The notes: generated from the sequence alone by a model not told the origin. Counted from the stretch's first letter, positions 8,799 to 18,646 are shown. The stretch is DNA of 33,435 nt from Alphaproteobacteria bacterium (GCA_947462105.1 CANHNJ010000020.1:1-33435), one strand, 5' to 3'. Translations and numbers: made by a program.

Positions 8799-9578
8799 AT
8801 GACAACCGAATTCATCACGGCCGCCGATGGCGTGAAGATCGCCTGGGAAAGACTGGGCGTGGCGGGTGATGCGCCGCTGGCGGTGCTGGTGCATGGCTTC
8901 GGCTCCAGCCGGGGCCAGAACTGGAAATCCACCGGCTGGTATTCCACCCTGACCGAGGCGGGCTTCGCCATCGTGGCGATGGACCTGCGCGGCCACGGGA
9001 TGAGCGACAAGCCGCGCGATCCCGCTTCTTATGGCCATGAACGCATGGCCGGCGATGTGAGCGCCGTGATGGATGCGGCGGGTGCCGCGCGCGCCTTTCT
9101 CTGTGGCTATTCCATGGGCGGCTTCATCGCGCTGCGTCTGGCGGCGGCGCATTCCGGGCGTGTCGCCAAGCTGGCGCTCGCCGGCGTGGGGGCGCATTAC
9201 CTGCATGGCCCGCGCATCGCCGATCCAGCCTCGCGCGATACGCTGGCCGAAGCGCTGGAGACCGACGATCCTTCCACGCTCACCGACAAGCGCGCTATCA
9301 TGTTCCGCGCCTTTGCCGAGCAGCCGGGCAAGGACCGCTTTGCGCTTGCGGCCTGCATGCGTGCCATGTCGCCAAGATTGCCCAATGAGACTCTGGCGCA
9401 ATTTACGCAGGCGGTGCTGGTGGTTTGCGGTGACCGCGATGACATCTCTGGCAATCCCGATGAACTGGCGGCGCAGTTTCGCCATGGTTCTGCCGTGACC
9501 GTGGCAGATCGCGATCACATGAGCGCGGTGGGCGACCGCCGCACCCGCAACGCCGTAGCGGAATTTTTCCGCCGCTAG
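8799..9578 (+). CDS. Alpha/beta-fold hydrolase
   Basis: The 259-residue protein has all hallmarks of the alpha/beta hydrolase fold. HGFGSSRGQNW forms the oxyanion-hole strand turn, and DLRGHGMSDKP is the strand-6 loop. GYSMGG holds the nucleophile Ser105. VVCGDRDD holds the acidic residue (about Asp212-214), and DHMS holds His240. No signal peptide is present, so it is cytoplasmic. Members hydrolyse esters, lactones or C-C bonds, and the sequence does not settle the substrate. It is divergent from the DUF423 gene and precedes the truncated Crp-like gene by about 110 bp. Confidence 0.88.
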   Translation: MTTEFITAADGVKIAWERLGVAGDAPLAVLVHGFGSSRGQNWKSTGWYSTLTEAGFAIVAMDLRGHGMSDKPRDPASYGHERMAGDVSAVMDAAGAARAFLCGYSMGGFIALRLAAAHSGRVAKLALAGVGAHYLHGPRIADPASRDTLAEALETDDPSTLTDKRAIMFRAFAEQPGKDRFALAACMRAMSPRLPNETLAQFTQAVLVVCGDRDDISGNPDELAAQFRHGSAVTVADRDHMSAVGDRRTRNAVAEFFRR

Positions 9579-9691
9579 ACGGAACCCAAGTTCCGGCCCC
9601 GTTCGTTATCTCTGCATCACCACACCGGCGGACCGCAATATCGTCCGTAGGCGAGTATTGTCCGGTCTGTGGTTTGCGATGGAGATCTTGG

Positions 9692-10306
9692 ATGTGCCCT
9701 TCGACAGTCGAAGCACTTGATAGCAAAGATATGATTTCCGATCAGCCACGCGCCGGCATCCGCAACCGGCTGCTCGGCAAGCTGACGCAAGGTGACTGGG
9801 CGATACTGGCACCACACCTGGAAGCCGTGTCGATCCGCGAGCGTCAGGTGATCGAGGTGCCGCACAAGCCCATTGCGCATGCCTATTTTCTCGAGATCGG
9901 CGTCGCCTCGGTGGTGGCGGTGGACAATGCGGATCATCGTATCGAAGTGGGCGTGATCGGCTATGAGGGCGTCACCGGCGTGTCCCTGATCATGGGCGAC
10001 AACCGCGCCCAGCATTCTACCTACATGCAGACTCCGGGCAGCGGTCATCGCATCGGTGCCGAAAAACTGTGCGCTGCCATCGCGACCAGCGAAAGTCTGC
10101 GCGCTCTGATGTTGAAATCGGCACAGGGCTTCATGATCCAGACGGCGCAGACCGCCTTGGCCAATGGGCGCGCGAAACAGGAAGAACGGCTGGCGCGCTG
10201 GTTGCTGATGGCGCATGACCGCATGACCAGCGATGTCTTTTCCCAAGCCACGGTTAGGGCGTTTTGGGCTCCAACCACTCACAGCATGTTGGCATGTCGT
10301 GGTTAA
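9692..10306 (+). pseudogene. Crp/Fnr-type regulator lacking its helix-turn-helix domain
   Basis: I place the start at ATG 9692 with GGAG 8 bases upstream. The 204-residue product has the cyclic-nucleotide-binding-like barrel (RNRLLGKLTQGDWAILAPHL, VIEVPHKPIAHAYFLEIG, IGYEGVTGVSLIMGD) and the dimerisation helix (QEERLARWLLMAHDRM). In this Crp/Fnr subfamily the next block should be a winged HTH starting near TSDVFxLTHEFLA. Here TSDVF is followed by SQATVRAFWAP and a stop at 10304-10306. The opposite-strand CAP gene ends only 20 bp later, and I find no HTH in the other two frames. Either the DNA-binding domain was deleted and this is a remnant, or it survives as a sensor-only protein. I favour the remnant. 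Confidence 0.7.
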
Positions 10307-10325
10307 GCGGAAGTTACCGCCCCCG

Positions 10326-11000
10326 TTACTGCGCCGCACCACGCAGGGGAGCCGACTTCACAGGCGGGGCCGCGGCCGCTGCCGCCGGGCTGTCGAAATT
10401 GGCCACGGTGCCGGCGCCGCCGGTCCGGGTCGTGGTCGAGAAGAGCAGCGCGACATAGACGGTGTCGTCATTCACCGCCGCGCCCACGCCCGCGCGGTCA
10501 TAGTCAGGGAAGGCGAGGTTGTCGCGATGGGCCTGGCTGTCCAGCCAGGTTTCCAGGAAGCGCTCCGCGAACTGCTTCGGATCGACGCCGCTTTGCGTGA
10601 CGTAGTATTGCGCGGCCAGGTTTTCGCCCAGCAGGCCCTGATATTGCGCATCCGCATCCATCAGCAGCGTTGCCGAGGTCTGGCCGTTCGGCGACGCGCT
10701 GGCGAGGTATTTCTTCGCCGCCATGTCGGCGGCGCGGGCCCGCGCGATCTTCACCAGCCCCTCATCGAGGTGCAGCGGCTTGGCCTTGGGATCGATCTTC
10801 TGCCGCGCCTGCTCGACCAGCACGCCCAGCCGCGTTTCCAGTTCCGCCATCTGGGTCTTGGGGTCGGGCGGCGGCGGTGGCACATAGACCGCTGCCTGCG
10901 GCGCCGGTTCGGCAAGGCCCACGCGCTGCTTCATGGCGTCAACGGTCGAACAACCAGCCAGCAAGAGCCCAGCCAAGGCAATCACGGCAATTCTGTTCAT
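10326..11000 (-). CDS. CAP/SCP-domain lipoprotein
   Basis: The 224-residue protein starts with a lipoprotein signal, MNRIAVIALAGLLLAGCS, with the lipidated Cys at 17. A Pro-rich linker follows, then a CAP (cysteine-rich secretory/PR-1) domain from about residue 75 to 205. Recognisable are RARAADMAAKKYLAS, the GENLAAQYY block, the helix FLETWLDSQAHRDNL and YDRAGVGAAV. CAP domains in bacteria are exported and mostly of unknown activity; some bind lipids or peptidoglycan. It would sit in the outer or inner membrane facing the periplasm. Its start lies 4 bp downstream of the thiolase stop on the same strand, so it is probably the last gene of that transcription unit. Confidence 0.82.
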   Translation of the reverse strand: MNRIAVIALAGLLLAGCSTVDAMKQRVGLAEPAPQAAVYVPPPPPDPKTQMAELETRLGVLVEQARQKIDPKAKPLHLDEGLVKIARARAADMAAKKYLASASPNGQTSATLLMDADAQYQGLLGENLAAQYYVTQSGVDPKQFAERFLETWLDSQAHRDNLAFPDYDRAGVGAAVNDDTVYVALLFSTTTRTGGAGTVANFDSPAAAAAAPPVKSAPLRGAAQ

Positions 11001-11004
11001 GGGC

Positions 11005-12207
<1,203 letters not shown>

Positions 12208-12224
12208 GGCGTGGCCTCTTGACA

Positions 12225-12761
12225 TCAGAGCCGGTGCCCGGTGGCGTAGGCGGGATAACGCAGGGTGAAGGTGATGGCGGCGCCAAAGCCCAGCACCGAC
12301 ACGGCGATGGCGGGCCAGAGCGGCAGTGTCGTCACGAAGACCAGCAGCAGGTCCATCGCCGACATGGCCGCGAAGGCGGCGGTCCAGGCGGCTGACACCG
12401 CCATGTTGACGCGCAGGAAGATCGGCGCGGCGCGTTCCGTTGCGCTGGCATGGGCATATTCGATCGAGAAGGGCTTGCGGCGCACCAGCGAGGCGGCCAG
12501 CAGCAGGAAGAGCGCCAGTTCGGCAAAGGCGCGCACGATCACCAGCGACATGTCGGGTGCCAGGAAGCCGCGCGCCAGCGCCAGCAGGCCGAACACCGCC
12601 AGGTTGCCGACATCGAGCAGGCGTAAGGAGGGGCTTTCCACGAAGTCGCGGATGGTGACGACGAAGGCCGCTGCGAAGGCGGCCCACAGCGCCAGGTCGG
12701 CGGAAAGCCGCGACAGCACCGCGAAGAGTATGAAGGGGGAAAAGCCCAGGATCAGCGTCAT
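12225..12761 (-). CDS. Hypothetical integral membrane protein
   Basis: I do not recognise a named family. The 178 residues contain about five hydrophobic segments: [58 protein letters not shown] and a C-terminal pair around [19 protein letters not shown] and [18 protein letters not shown] charged loop, [18 protein letters not shown], sits in the middle. Its TGA shares one base with an in-frame ATG of the thiolase gene, so the two are very probably co-translated. That may link it to acyl-CoA metabolism, but nothing in its sequence shows a catalytic function. Confidence 0.65.
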   Translation of the reverse strand: MTLILGFSPFILFAVLSRLSADLALWAAFAAAFVVTIRDFVESPSLRLLDVGNLAVFGLLALARGFLAPDMSLVIVRAFAELALFLLLAASLVRRKPFSIEYAHASATERAAPIFLRVNMAVSAAWTAAFAAMSAMDLLLVFVTTLPLWPAIAVSVLGFGAAITFTLRYPAYATGHRL

Positions 12762-12800
12762 GCGGTCAGCATTTTAGCATGGCCTTCGCCCATGGCGCGG

Positions 12801-12841
12801 ACAAAAAGAAACCGGGGCACACCCATCGGCGCGCCCCGGTT
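12801..12841 (-). terminator. Rho-independent terminator after the secreted TPR gene
   Basis: AACCGGGGC (12810-12818) pairs perfectly with GCCCCGGTT (12833-12841). Read on the minus strand, the stem is followed by TTTCTTTTTG. It lies 18 bp after the stop of the gene ending at 12859, and it insulates that gene from the membrane protein/thiolase unit downstream. Confidence 0.8.
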
Positions 12842-12858
12842 CTTGTCGGCAAAAGACC

Positions 12859-14166
12859 TTACGGGGCGGGCGCGGGAGCCGGCGCGGCAGAGGCGGTGGC
12901 CGTGCTGCTCTTGGTCTTGATGAAGGTGTTCCACAGGCGCGCGATGCGCGGCGTGGCGGCGCTGCCGCCCTGCACCTGCTCGAATGCGGTTGCGGCTTCC
13001 GGCAGCTTGCCTTGCTGGTACAGGGACATGGCAATCACCATCTGGGCCTCGGAGGTGTCGCCGCCGCCCTTGGTCAGGGCGACGCGGGCCGCCGCTTCGG
13101 CCTGCGGATACATGCCGTAGCCGTAGAGCGCATCGGCCAGCTTGACATTGAAGATGCCGTTCTGCGCGGTGCCCATCCGGATCTGCTCCGGCATCGAGGC
13201 CTTGTCGGCGGCGATGCGCGCCGCGTCGAGCTGCAGCGTGGCGCCCTTCTGCTGCGCCAGCTGGGCGTCGCCATACATGGCGAGCTTCTGCGAGGTCTGG
13301 CCGATCAGGTCGGCATTTTCCTTCGCCACGGGGATGCCGGTCGCGAAGAGCAGGCGGCCCAGCATTACCGCGTCGATGTCGCGTATGCCGCGCGTCGACA
13401 TGGTGACGTCGATCATTTGCGTCCAGTCCTTGGGTTCGTTGAACAGCAGCAGCGCCTGCTCCAGCGTCTGCTCGGCGCCCGGATTGTCTTTGGCCTTGAT
13501 GTGAGCATTGATCTTCATGTCGATCAGGTCGCGCGTGGGCTTCTGGCCGGCGGCGATGGTGGCGTCGATTCTCTTCTGGAAGAAGGCGATGGCCTCGGGC
13601 GCAGGCGCAGCGGCGTACATCGCGGTGCTGATGATCTGCTGGGTGCGCGGCTCATTGGCGTTCAGCGCGATCAGCTGGCGGGCATAGACGACCGCCTTTT
13701 CGTTATGCTTGGCGTTGAGCGCCAGCGCGGCGGCGTTGCGATAGACGTCCAGCTTGTCCTCGGCCGGGATCGAGGCTTCCGGCAGGTCGCCGGCGGCTTC
13801 GGCAGCGGCGGTGGCGGCAGCCTCGTCGTTCACGTTCATGGCGACGACGGTGGTGAACTGGGCGACCTTGAGCTTGTCATAGTCGGTGACGGCGGCGGTC
13901 TGCGCATCTTTCAGCGCGGTCATCGCCTCGGAAAACTTCTTTGCGACGACTAGCTTCTGCACATTGCCGAGGACGCGGCCAACCTGCGCGCTGAGCGAGA
14001 CGGCAGCAGGCTTGGCGGCGGGCTTGGCGGTTTCCGGACGGCCGCCGCGGGTGACGGGGCCGTCGCTGGCCTCGCGGCTCTGGGCGAAAGCGCCCGAGCT
14101 GAGCGCGATGCTGGAAGCGGCGAGCATGAGGGCCGCGAAGGCGGCGCGGGTGGTCTTGGTCGACAT
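12859..14166 (-). CDS. Secreted tetratricopeptide-like protein
   Basis: The 435-residue product begins with a signal peptide (cleavage probably after SGAFAQ) and ends in a low-complexity Ala/Pro tail (ASAAPAPAPAP). In between is a mostly helical, Ala-rich protein with TPR-like pairs, for example NAAALALNAKHNEKAVVYAR, LADALYGYGMYPQAEAAARV and IAMSLYQQGKLPEAATAFEQ. No catalytic motif is visible, so a periplasmic scaffolding role is the most that can be inferred. ATG 14166 has a GAGGA ribosome-binding site just upstream on the minus strand. A perfect terminator follows and a 200-bp non-coding gap precedes it, so it is a single-gene unit. Confidence 0.72.
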   Translation of the reverse strand: MSTKTTRAAFAALMLAASSIALSSGAFAQSREASDGPVTRGGRPETAKPAAKPAAVSLSAQVGRVLGNVQKLVVAKKFSEAMTALKDAQTAAVTDYDKLKVAQFTTVVAMNVNDEAAATAAAEAAGDLPEASIPAEDKLDVYRNAAALALNAKHNEKAVVYARQLIALNANEPRTQQIISTAMYAAAPAPEAIAFFQKRIDATIAAGQKPTRDLIDMKINAHIKAKDNPGAEQTLEQALLLFNEPKDWTQMIDVTMSTRGIRDIDAVMLGRLLFATGIPVAKENADLIGQTSQKLAMYGDAQLAQQKGATLQLDAARIAADKASMPEQIRMGTAQNGIFNVKLADALYGYGMYPQAEAAARVALTKGGGDTSEAQMVIAMSLYQQGKLPEAATAFEQVQGGSAATPRIARLWNTFIKTKSSTATASAAPAPAPAP

Positions 14167-14275
14167 TGAAATTCGTCCTCATAGGGGTCGGAGCAGCGGA
14201 CTGCCATTCGCTTAATTTCCCAAGCTTTGCAACTTTAGAATGGCGAAGTGGTGCGGCCAACATGAGAAAAGTGTT

Positions 14276-14292
14276 ATGTTGCAATGCAGCAT
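14276..14292. promoter_or_regulatory. Near-perfect 17-bp palindrome, candidate operator
   Basis: ATGTTGCA and TGCAGCAT flank a central A, with a single mismatch between the arms. It lies 110 bp upstream of the secreted TPR gene (minus strand) and 78 bp upstream of the SDR pseudogene (plus strand). On the minus strand it contains CTGC-ATT-GCAA, close to the CTGC-N3-GCAG type of site described for PhaR-like regulators. That match is inference. Confidence 0.35.
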
Positions 14293-14369
14293 GGCTGCCT
14301 AACGCTTTGTAAACAGCTTTTTTACCCTGAAATGACAGGTTGGGAGCGGGCTCTCACCTACGGCGCCGC

Positions 14370-15045
14370 ATGTTCCGCCTCGACGGCAAAACCGCCTTCA
14401 TTTCCGCCGCCCGGGGGCATCTGGGCCAGGCGATGACGCGCGCCCTGGCCGGTGCCGGCGCCCATGTCATCGTCAATGGCCGCGCTCACCACTTTCCTGG
14501 CGTCGTGTCCGCGCCTCGACGTGCTGGTGAACAATGCTGTTGCGATGCAGGTGAAAAGCTTCGACGCGCTGACGGCAGAGGATTTCGCCCGCACGTATCA
14601 AAGCAGCGTCACGGCCGCCTTCGAAGCGGCCCGCGCCGCGCTGCCTGCGCTCAAGGCGGCCGTGGCGGCCTCAGGCGGCGCCAGCATCATCAACATTGCA
14701 TCGATGTATGGAACGGTCGCGCCCGATGCGCGCCTGTAAGCCGATGCTGCGCAGCAGAGTCCTTTTCACTATGGTGCCGCTAAGGCGGGCCTGATCCAGT
14801 TGACCTGGCATCTCGCCGCCGAGTTCGGTCAGCACATTATTCGCATCAACGCCCTCGCGCCGGGACCTTTCCCCGCCGCCATCGCCGATCCGGCCTTTGG
14901 CGCGCGTTTGGTGGCCAAGACCATGCTGTGACGGCTGGGAAAACGCGATGAGATTGGCGGGCCGCTGCTCTTCCTCGCCAGCCCGTGCAGCATTTACGTC
15001 ACAGGCACCACGCTTGCAGTGGATGGCGGCTGGACCGCCTGGTGA
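14370..15045 (+). pseudogene. Short-chain dehydrogenase/reductase pseudogene
   Basis: The remains of an SDR (gluconate 5-dehydrogenase-like) are spread over two frames. The N-terminal piece from ATG 14370 reads MFRLDGKTAFISAARGHLGQ, where the cofactor loop is degenerate, and runs to VIVNGR. Then the frame shifts near 14480, with about 40 codons missing before LDVLVNNAVA. The second frame is interrupted by TAA at 14737-14739, where a Tyr codon would fit, and by TGA at 14929-14931, in the RLGKR region. It resumes each time in the same frame: HYGAAKAGLIQLT holds the catalytic Tyr and Lys, and TGTTLAVDGGWTAW is the usual SDR end, stopping at 15045. One deletion/frameshift and two nonsense changes mean it is dead. 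Confidence 0.88.
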
Positions 15046-15060
15046 GCTAGAAGACTCCTT

Positions 15061-16884
15061 ATGGCGTTTCTGTCTTCCTTCCGCGCCGGGGCTGAAACCA
15101 AATTCCCCGAAGCCTTGCGGGCGCGGCTGCGCGCTTTCCCGCTGCTGGAGAATGTCGGAGAAACCGGCTTCAAAGCGCTGCTGTCCGAGGCCAACTGGTT
15201 CGCGCTGCCGGGCGGCACCCTGCTCGACCGTGAAGGCGAGAATGATTCCGCCCTGTTCCTCGTCGTCACCGGCAGCCTTGGCGTCTTCGTCGAGGATGGC
15301 AAGGGCGGCCGCCGCCTGGTGACGCATGTGCCCGCCGGTGAAACGGTCGGCGAGATGAGCCTGATCGCCGGTTCCACCGGCCATTCGGCGCAGATCGTGG
15401 CGCTGCGCGATACCGAGTTGCTGCGCATCAGCCCGGCGACTTTCGAGGCGCTGGTGGCGCGCTATCCGCGCGTGATGCTGAACATCACCCGCTTCCTGGT
15501 GCGACGCCTGCAAAGCGCCACCAGCCGCCGCGACGGGGCGCGGCCCAAGACCTTCGCCATCGTGCCGCTGCAGGATGGCCTGGCCGACGCCGCCATCGCC
15601 CACCGCCTGGCCGGGGCGCTGCGCGAGATCGGAACGCGCGCCGCCGTGCTGGATAGCGGCGCCTCCGACCAGGATGCCGAATGGTTCAACACCTTCGAGC
15701 AGATGCACGATGTCGTGTTCTATCGCGGCGACGCGCCCGACAGTGCCTGGACACAACTCTGCCTGCGCCAGGCCGACCGCAGCTTCCTGCTGGCGCAGGC
15801 CGACCGGCCATTGCCGCCACGCCCGCTTGATCTGCCGGCCTTCAAGGCGTGCGCCTCCAGCCTGCCGGAGCTGCTACTGCTGCAGCCCGACACCGGGCCG
15901 TTGCGCCTGCCGGAGCATTTCGCCAGCCGCACCGGCCTGTTCGAGGGCCATCACCATGTCCGCGATGGCCATGCCAAGGACATCGCCCGGCTGGCGCGCT
16001 TCATTTCGGGGCGCGCCGTCGGCCTGGTGCTGGCGGGCGGCGGGGCGCGCGGCTTCGCCCATATCGGCATCATCAAGGCACTGATGGAAGCGGGCGTGCA
16101 CTTCGACCGGCTGGGCGGCACCTCGATGGGCGCGATCATCGCGGCGGGGCTGGCGCAGGAATGGAGCGTGGAGGAACTGACCGAGCGCATGCGCGCCGTC
16201 TTCGTCAGCGATAACCCTTTATCGGACTGGACCATCGTGCCCCGCATCGCACTGATCAAGGGCGGCAAGGTTTCCGCCAAGCTGCGTGAGCATTTCGGTG
16301 ATCTGTGCATCGAGGAGCTGCCGCGCAATTTCTTCGCGGTGTCCTCCGATCTCACCACCGGGCGCATCCATGTCCATCGCGATGGCAGGCTGTGGCGCGC
16401 GCTGCGCGCCAGCGTGGCGCTGCCGGGTATCCTGCCGCCGGTCGTCCACAAGGGGCACCTGCTGGTCGATGGCGGCGTGATGAACAATCTGCCGGTGGAC
16501 GTGATGCGTGACCAGGAAGCGGCGGCGGGCCCGATCATCGCCTGCGACATCACCGGCGAGATCGACCTGCAGGCGCGCGATCCGCGCTATGGCGAGCGGC
16601 CCTGGTGGCGGCAATTGTGGCAGGGCCTGCGCGGCGATCCTTCGATCATCAACATCCTGATGCGCTCCGGCACGGTGGGCTCGGAAGCGCAGCGCCGCAT
16701 CGTGCGCGAGCAGTGCGATTACCTGATCGAGCCGCCGCTACCCACCATCGGCCTGGGCGACTGGAAGAAGTTCGATCAGGCCATCCAGGAAGGCTATGAC
16801 GCCACGCGCGCCTGCCTGGAGAAGAACACGGTGCCGCTCACCCAGGCCGAGGCCGAGGCGCGGCGGCTGCACGGCAACGGATAG
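15061..16884 (+). CDS. Patatin-like phospholipase with N-terminal cyclic-nucleotide-binding domain
   Basis: The 607-residue protein resembles bacterial neuropathy-target-esterase (NTE) proteins. A Crp-type cNMP-binding domain lies at about residues 20-145 (LLDREGENDSALFLVVTGSL, VPAGETVGEMSLIAGS). A linker domain follows, then a patatin domain from about 318 to 500. In the patatin domain GGGARG (326-331) is the oxyanion hole, GTSMG carries the nucleophile Ser355, and DGG carries Asp470 of the Ser-Asp dyad. Such enzymes hydrolyse phospholipids or lysophospholipids at the membrane, with the nucleotide domain thought to regulate or target them. ATG 15061 starts 15 bp after the end of the SDR pseudogene. 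The ribosome-binding site is weak (AGAAG). Confidence 0.92.
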   Translation: MAFLSSFRAGAETKFPEALRARLRAFPLLENVGETGFKALLSEANWFALPGGTLLDREGENDSALFLVVTGSLGVFVEDGKGGRRLVTHVPAGETVGEMSLIAGSTGHSAQIVALRDTELLRISPATFEALVARYPRVMLNITRFLVRRLQSATSRRDGARPKTFAIVPLQDGLADAAIAHRLAGALREIGTRAAVLDSGASDQDAEWFNTFEQMHDVVFYRGDAPDSAWTQLCLRQADRSFLLAQADRPLPPRPLDLPAFKACASSLPELLLLQPDTGPLRLPEHFASRTGLFEGHHHVRDGHAKDIARLARFISGRAVGLVLAGGGARGFAHIGIIKALMEAGVHFDRLGGTSMGAIIAAGLAQEWSVEELTERMRAVFVSDNPLSDWTIVPRIALIKGGKVSAKLREHFGDLCIEELPRNFFAVSSDLTTGRIHVHRDGRLWRALRASVALPGILPPVVHKGHLLVDGGVMNNLPVDVMRDQEAAAGPIIACDITGEIDLQARDPRYGERPWWRQLWQGLRGDPSIINILMRSGTVGSEAQRRIVREQCDYLIEPPLPTIGLGDWKKFDQAIQEGYDATRACLEKNTVPLTQAEAEARRLHGNG

Positions 16885-16893
16885 GGGCGTCTG

Positions 16894-17232
16894 CTATTTC
16901 GCGTTGGCCGCCGCCACGGCGGCGTCGAGCGCATCCTTGATGCGGCGCATGTCGGCATTGCCATTGGCGAGATAGGCCTGGATGCAACCATTAAAGGCGG
17001 TCAGCCTGCCGTTATAATCGCGCATCGCGACGTTATAGGCATCCACCCGCTTGTTGTAGGCGATGGCCTGGTCGTCGTTGAATTTCTCCGGCGGCGGCTT
17101 GGGCTTCTGCTTCTCGTCCACCGCTGCCGGCTTGGTGCAGGTGGGCGCGGGATACTGGCTGATGCCGATATTGGAACCTTGCGCCAGCGCCGGCGTGGCG
17201 GCCAGCAACAGCAGGAAGAGCGTGCGTTTCAT
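16894..17232 (-). CDS. Small secreted protein of unknown function
   Basis: The 112-residue product has a signal peptide (MKRTLFLLLLAATPALAQ). Its mature region has a Lys/Pro stretch and then a repeating YNKRV-DAYNVAM-RDYNGRL-TAFNGC pattern, which looks like a helical hairpin with Tyr-Asn at regular spacing. Two Cys residues (in APTCTKP and FNGCI) could form a disulfide in the periplasm. It resembles in layout the small secreted protein at 19934-20305, which also has two Cys, a short helical body and an Ala/Lys-rich C-terminus. It follows the Coa1-like gene by 8 bp and is probably in an operon with it. I do not recognise a named family. Confidence 0.65.
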   Translation of the reverse strand: MKRTLFLLLLAATPALAQGSNIGISQYPAPTCTKPAAVDEKQKPKPPPEKFNDDQAIAYNKRVDAYNVAMRDYNGRLTAFNGCIQAYLANGNADMRRIKDALDAAVAAANAK

Positions 17233-17240
17233 GATGCGCC

Positions 17241-17711
17241 TCAGATGGTGTCGCCCAGCGGCGGATTGCGCGCCGGGTCGCCCGGCAACGGCGTGGCGGT
17301 CAGCAGGTCGTAACGCTGCCCGTCCGGGCCGGTCAGGATCATGCTCTCGATCTTCGGTTTCGCGCCCTGGCTGCTGGAGCCGACATCAAGCGTGCCGGCG
17401 CCTTTGGGCCCTTCGACCCGCAGGCGGTATTCATTGCGCGTGCCCATGCCCGGCATATAGCTGAAGGCATTGCCCTCGAGCCCTGTCACGGTGAGCGGTG
17501 CGCCCAGCACGCGCTGCGCCAGGCCGTCGCGCTGGGTCATCTCGACGATGGTGCGCATCAACGGGCTTTCGCGGAAGCCGCTGGCGAGAAACCAGGTGCT
17601 ATAGCCCCAGGCGAAAAGCAGCGGCGCCAGCACCAGCGCCAGCACGATCAGGCAACCCCACAGGCAGCCGCTGCGGCGGGGACGTTCGACATAGGCAATG
17701 CGCTCGGTCAT
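17241..17711 (-). CDS. Membrane-anchored Coa1-like (cytochrome oxidase assembly factor fold) protein
   Basis: I take ATG 17711 (MTERIAYVERP) as the start, giving 156 residues; the open frame upstream of it lacks a good initiation site. One membrane helix (CLIVLALVLAPLLFAWGYS) near the N-terminus anchors a periplasmic domain. The spacing of LGAPLTVTG, NEYRLRVEGPKGAGTLDVGS and ILTGPDGQRYDLL matches the Coa1/Tim21 type of small domain, which in mitochondria and bacteria is linked to cytochrome c oxidase assembly. The fold assignment rests on this pattern only. It is divergent from the MaoC gene by 50 bp and followed by the small secreted protein gene. Confidence 0.6.
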   Translation of the reverse strand: MTERIAYVERPRRSGCLWGCLIVLALVLAPLLFAWGYSTWFLASGFRESPLMRTIVEMTQRDGLAQRVLGAPLTVTGLEGNAFSYMPGMGTRNEYRLRVEGPKGAGTLDVGSSSQGAKPKIESMILTGPDGQRYDLLTATPLPGDPARNPPLGDTI

Positions 17712-17761
17712 GACGGCATGAGAGCATGGCGCGCGGCGCGATGCCAAGGTAAAGTCGGCGC

Positions 17762-18637
17762 ATGCCCATCGACTATGACGACATGATGCAGTCCGGCGCG
17801 ACCAGCCTCGCGGCGTCCTATGACGAGAAGGACGTGATGCTCTATGCCCTGGGCGTGGGCTTTGGCCGTGATCCGCTCGATGCCAATGAGTTGCCCTTCG
17901 TTTACGAGAATGCCGGCCTCAAGGTTCCGCCCACCTTCGCCAGCGTCATCAGCCGCGGCGAGGCCCCGGCGGAACGCCAGCGCATGCCGCAAAAATCGCA
18001 GATCAATTTCATGATGGTGGTGGATGGCGAGCGCCGCATCACCATCCACAAGCCCTTGCCGCCGCGCGCCCAGATCCTGGCCGATGAGCGTTATCTCGAT
18101 ATCCTGGACAAGGGCGAGGGCAAGGGTGCCGTGCTGATCCAGGAACGCGTGGTGCGCGAGGCGGCGACGGGCGAAAAGCTCTTCACCATCGTCAGCTCGA
18201 TCTTTGCGCGCGGCGATGGCGGTTTTGGCGGCAAAGCCCAGGGCGGCCCGGTGCTGCACGAAATTCCCGGACGCGCCCCTGACCTGGTGAAGGAATGCGA
18301 CACGCGTCCCGACCAGGCGCTGCTCTATGCCCTGTCGGGCGACCGCAACCCGCTGCACCGTGATCCGGAATTTGCGAAGTCGGTGGGCTTTGCCCGCCCC
18401 ATCCTGCACGGGCTCTGTTCCTATGGCACCGCCTGTCGCGCCATTATTTCTGCTGTCGCCGCCTATGTGCCGGAGCGCATCACCCAGTTCGATGTCCGCT
18501 TCTCCAAGCCGGTCTTTCCTGGCGAGACGCTGGCGGTGGAAATCTGGGCCGACGGCAACACCATCTCCTTCCGCGCCAGTGTGAAGGAGCGGCCGGGCAC
18601 GGTCGTTCTGAACAACGGCCTATGTCTTCTGAAATGA
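17762..18637 (+). CDS. MaoC-type 2-enoyl-CoA hydratase (hydratase 2)
   Basis: The 291-residue protein is a double hot-dog enzyme like peroxisomal hydratase 2. The N-terminal half (about 1-150) is the degenerate hot-dog. The C-terminal half carries the motif ALSGDRNPLHRDPEFAKSVG, with Asp194 and His199 as the catalytic dyad, followed by FARPILHGLCSYG. The enzyme adds water to trans-2-enoyl-CoA to give (R)-3-hydroxyacyl-CoA, acting in beta-oxidation or in the supply of hydroxyacyl-CoA for polyester synthesis. A thiolase is encoded about 6 kb away. The TPR methyltransferase gene follows with almost no gap. The start is ATG 17762, with only a weak ribosome-binding site. Confidence 0.9.
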   Translation: MPIDYDDMMQSGATSLAASYDEKDVMLYALGVGFGRDPLDANELPFVYENAGLKVPPTFASVISRGEAPAERQRMPQKSQINFMMVVDGERRITIHKPLPPRAQILADERYLDILDKGEGKGAVLIQERVVREAATGEKLFTIVSSIFARGDGGFGGKAQGGPVLHEIPGRAPDLVKECDTRPDQALLYALSGDRNPLHRDPEFAKSVGFARPILHGLCSYGTACRAIISAVAAYVPERITQFDVRFSKPVFPGETLAVEIWADGNTISFRASVKERPGTVVLNNGLCLLK

Positions 18638-18646
18638 AGCGCATCC

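Noticed and set aside
8421-9518. Extension of the DUF423 frame upstream to 9518
   Set aside because: Only the last 116 codons show the family. The rest is antisense to a hydrolase with all catalytic motifs, and ATG 8771 gives the standard DUF423 N-terminus.
12208-12687. Extension of the thiolase frame to 12687
   Set aside because: The extra 160 codons overlap the membrane protein gene in another frame and precede the well-known thiolase N-terminus.
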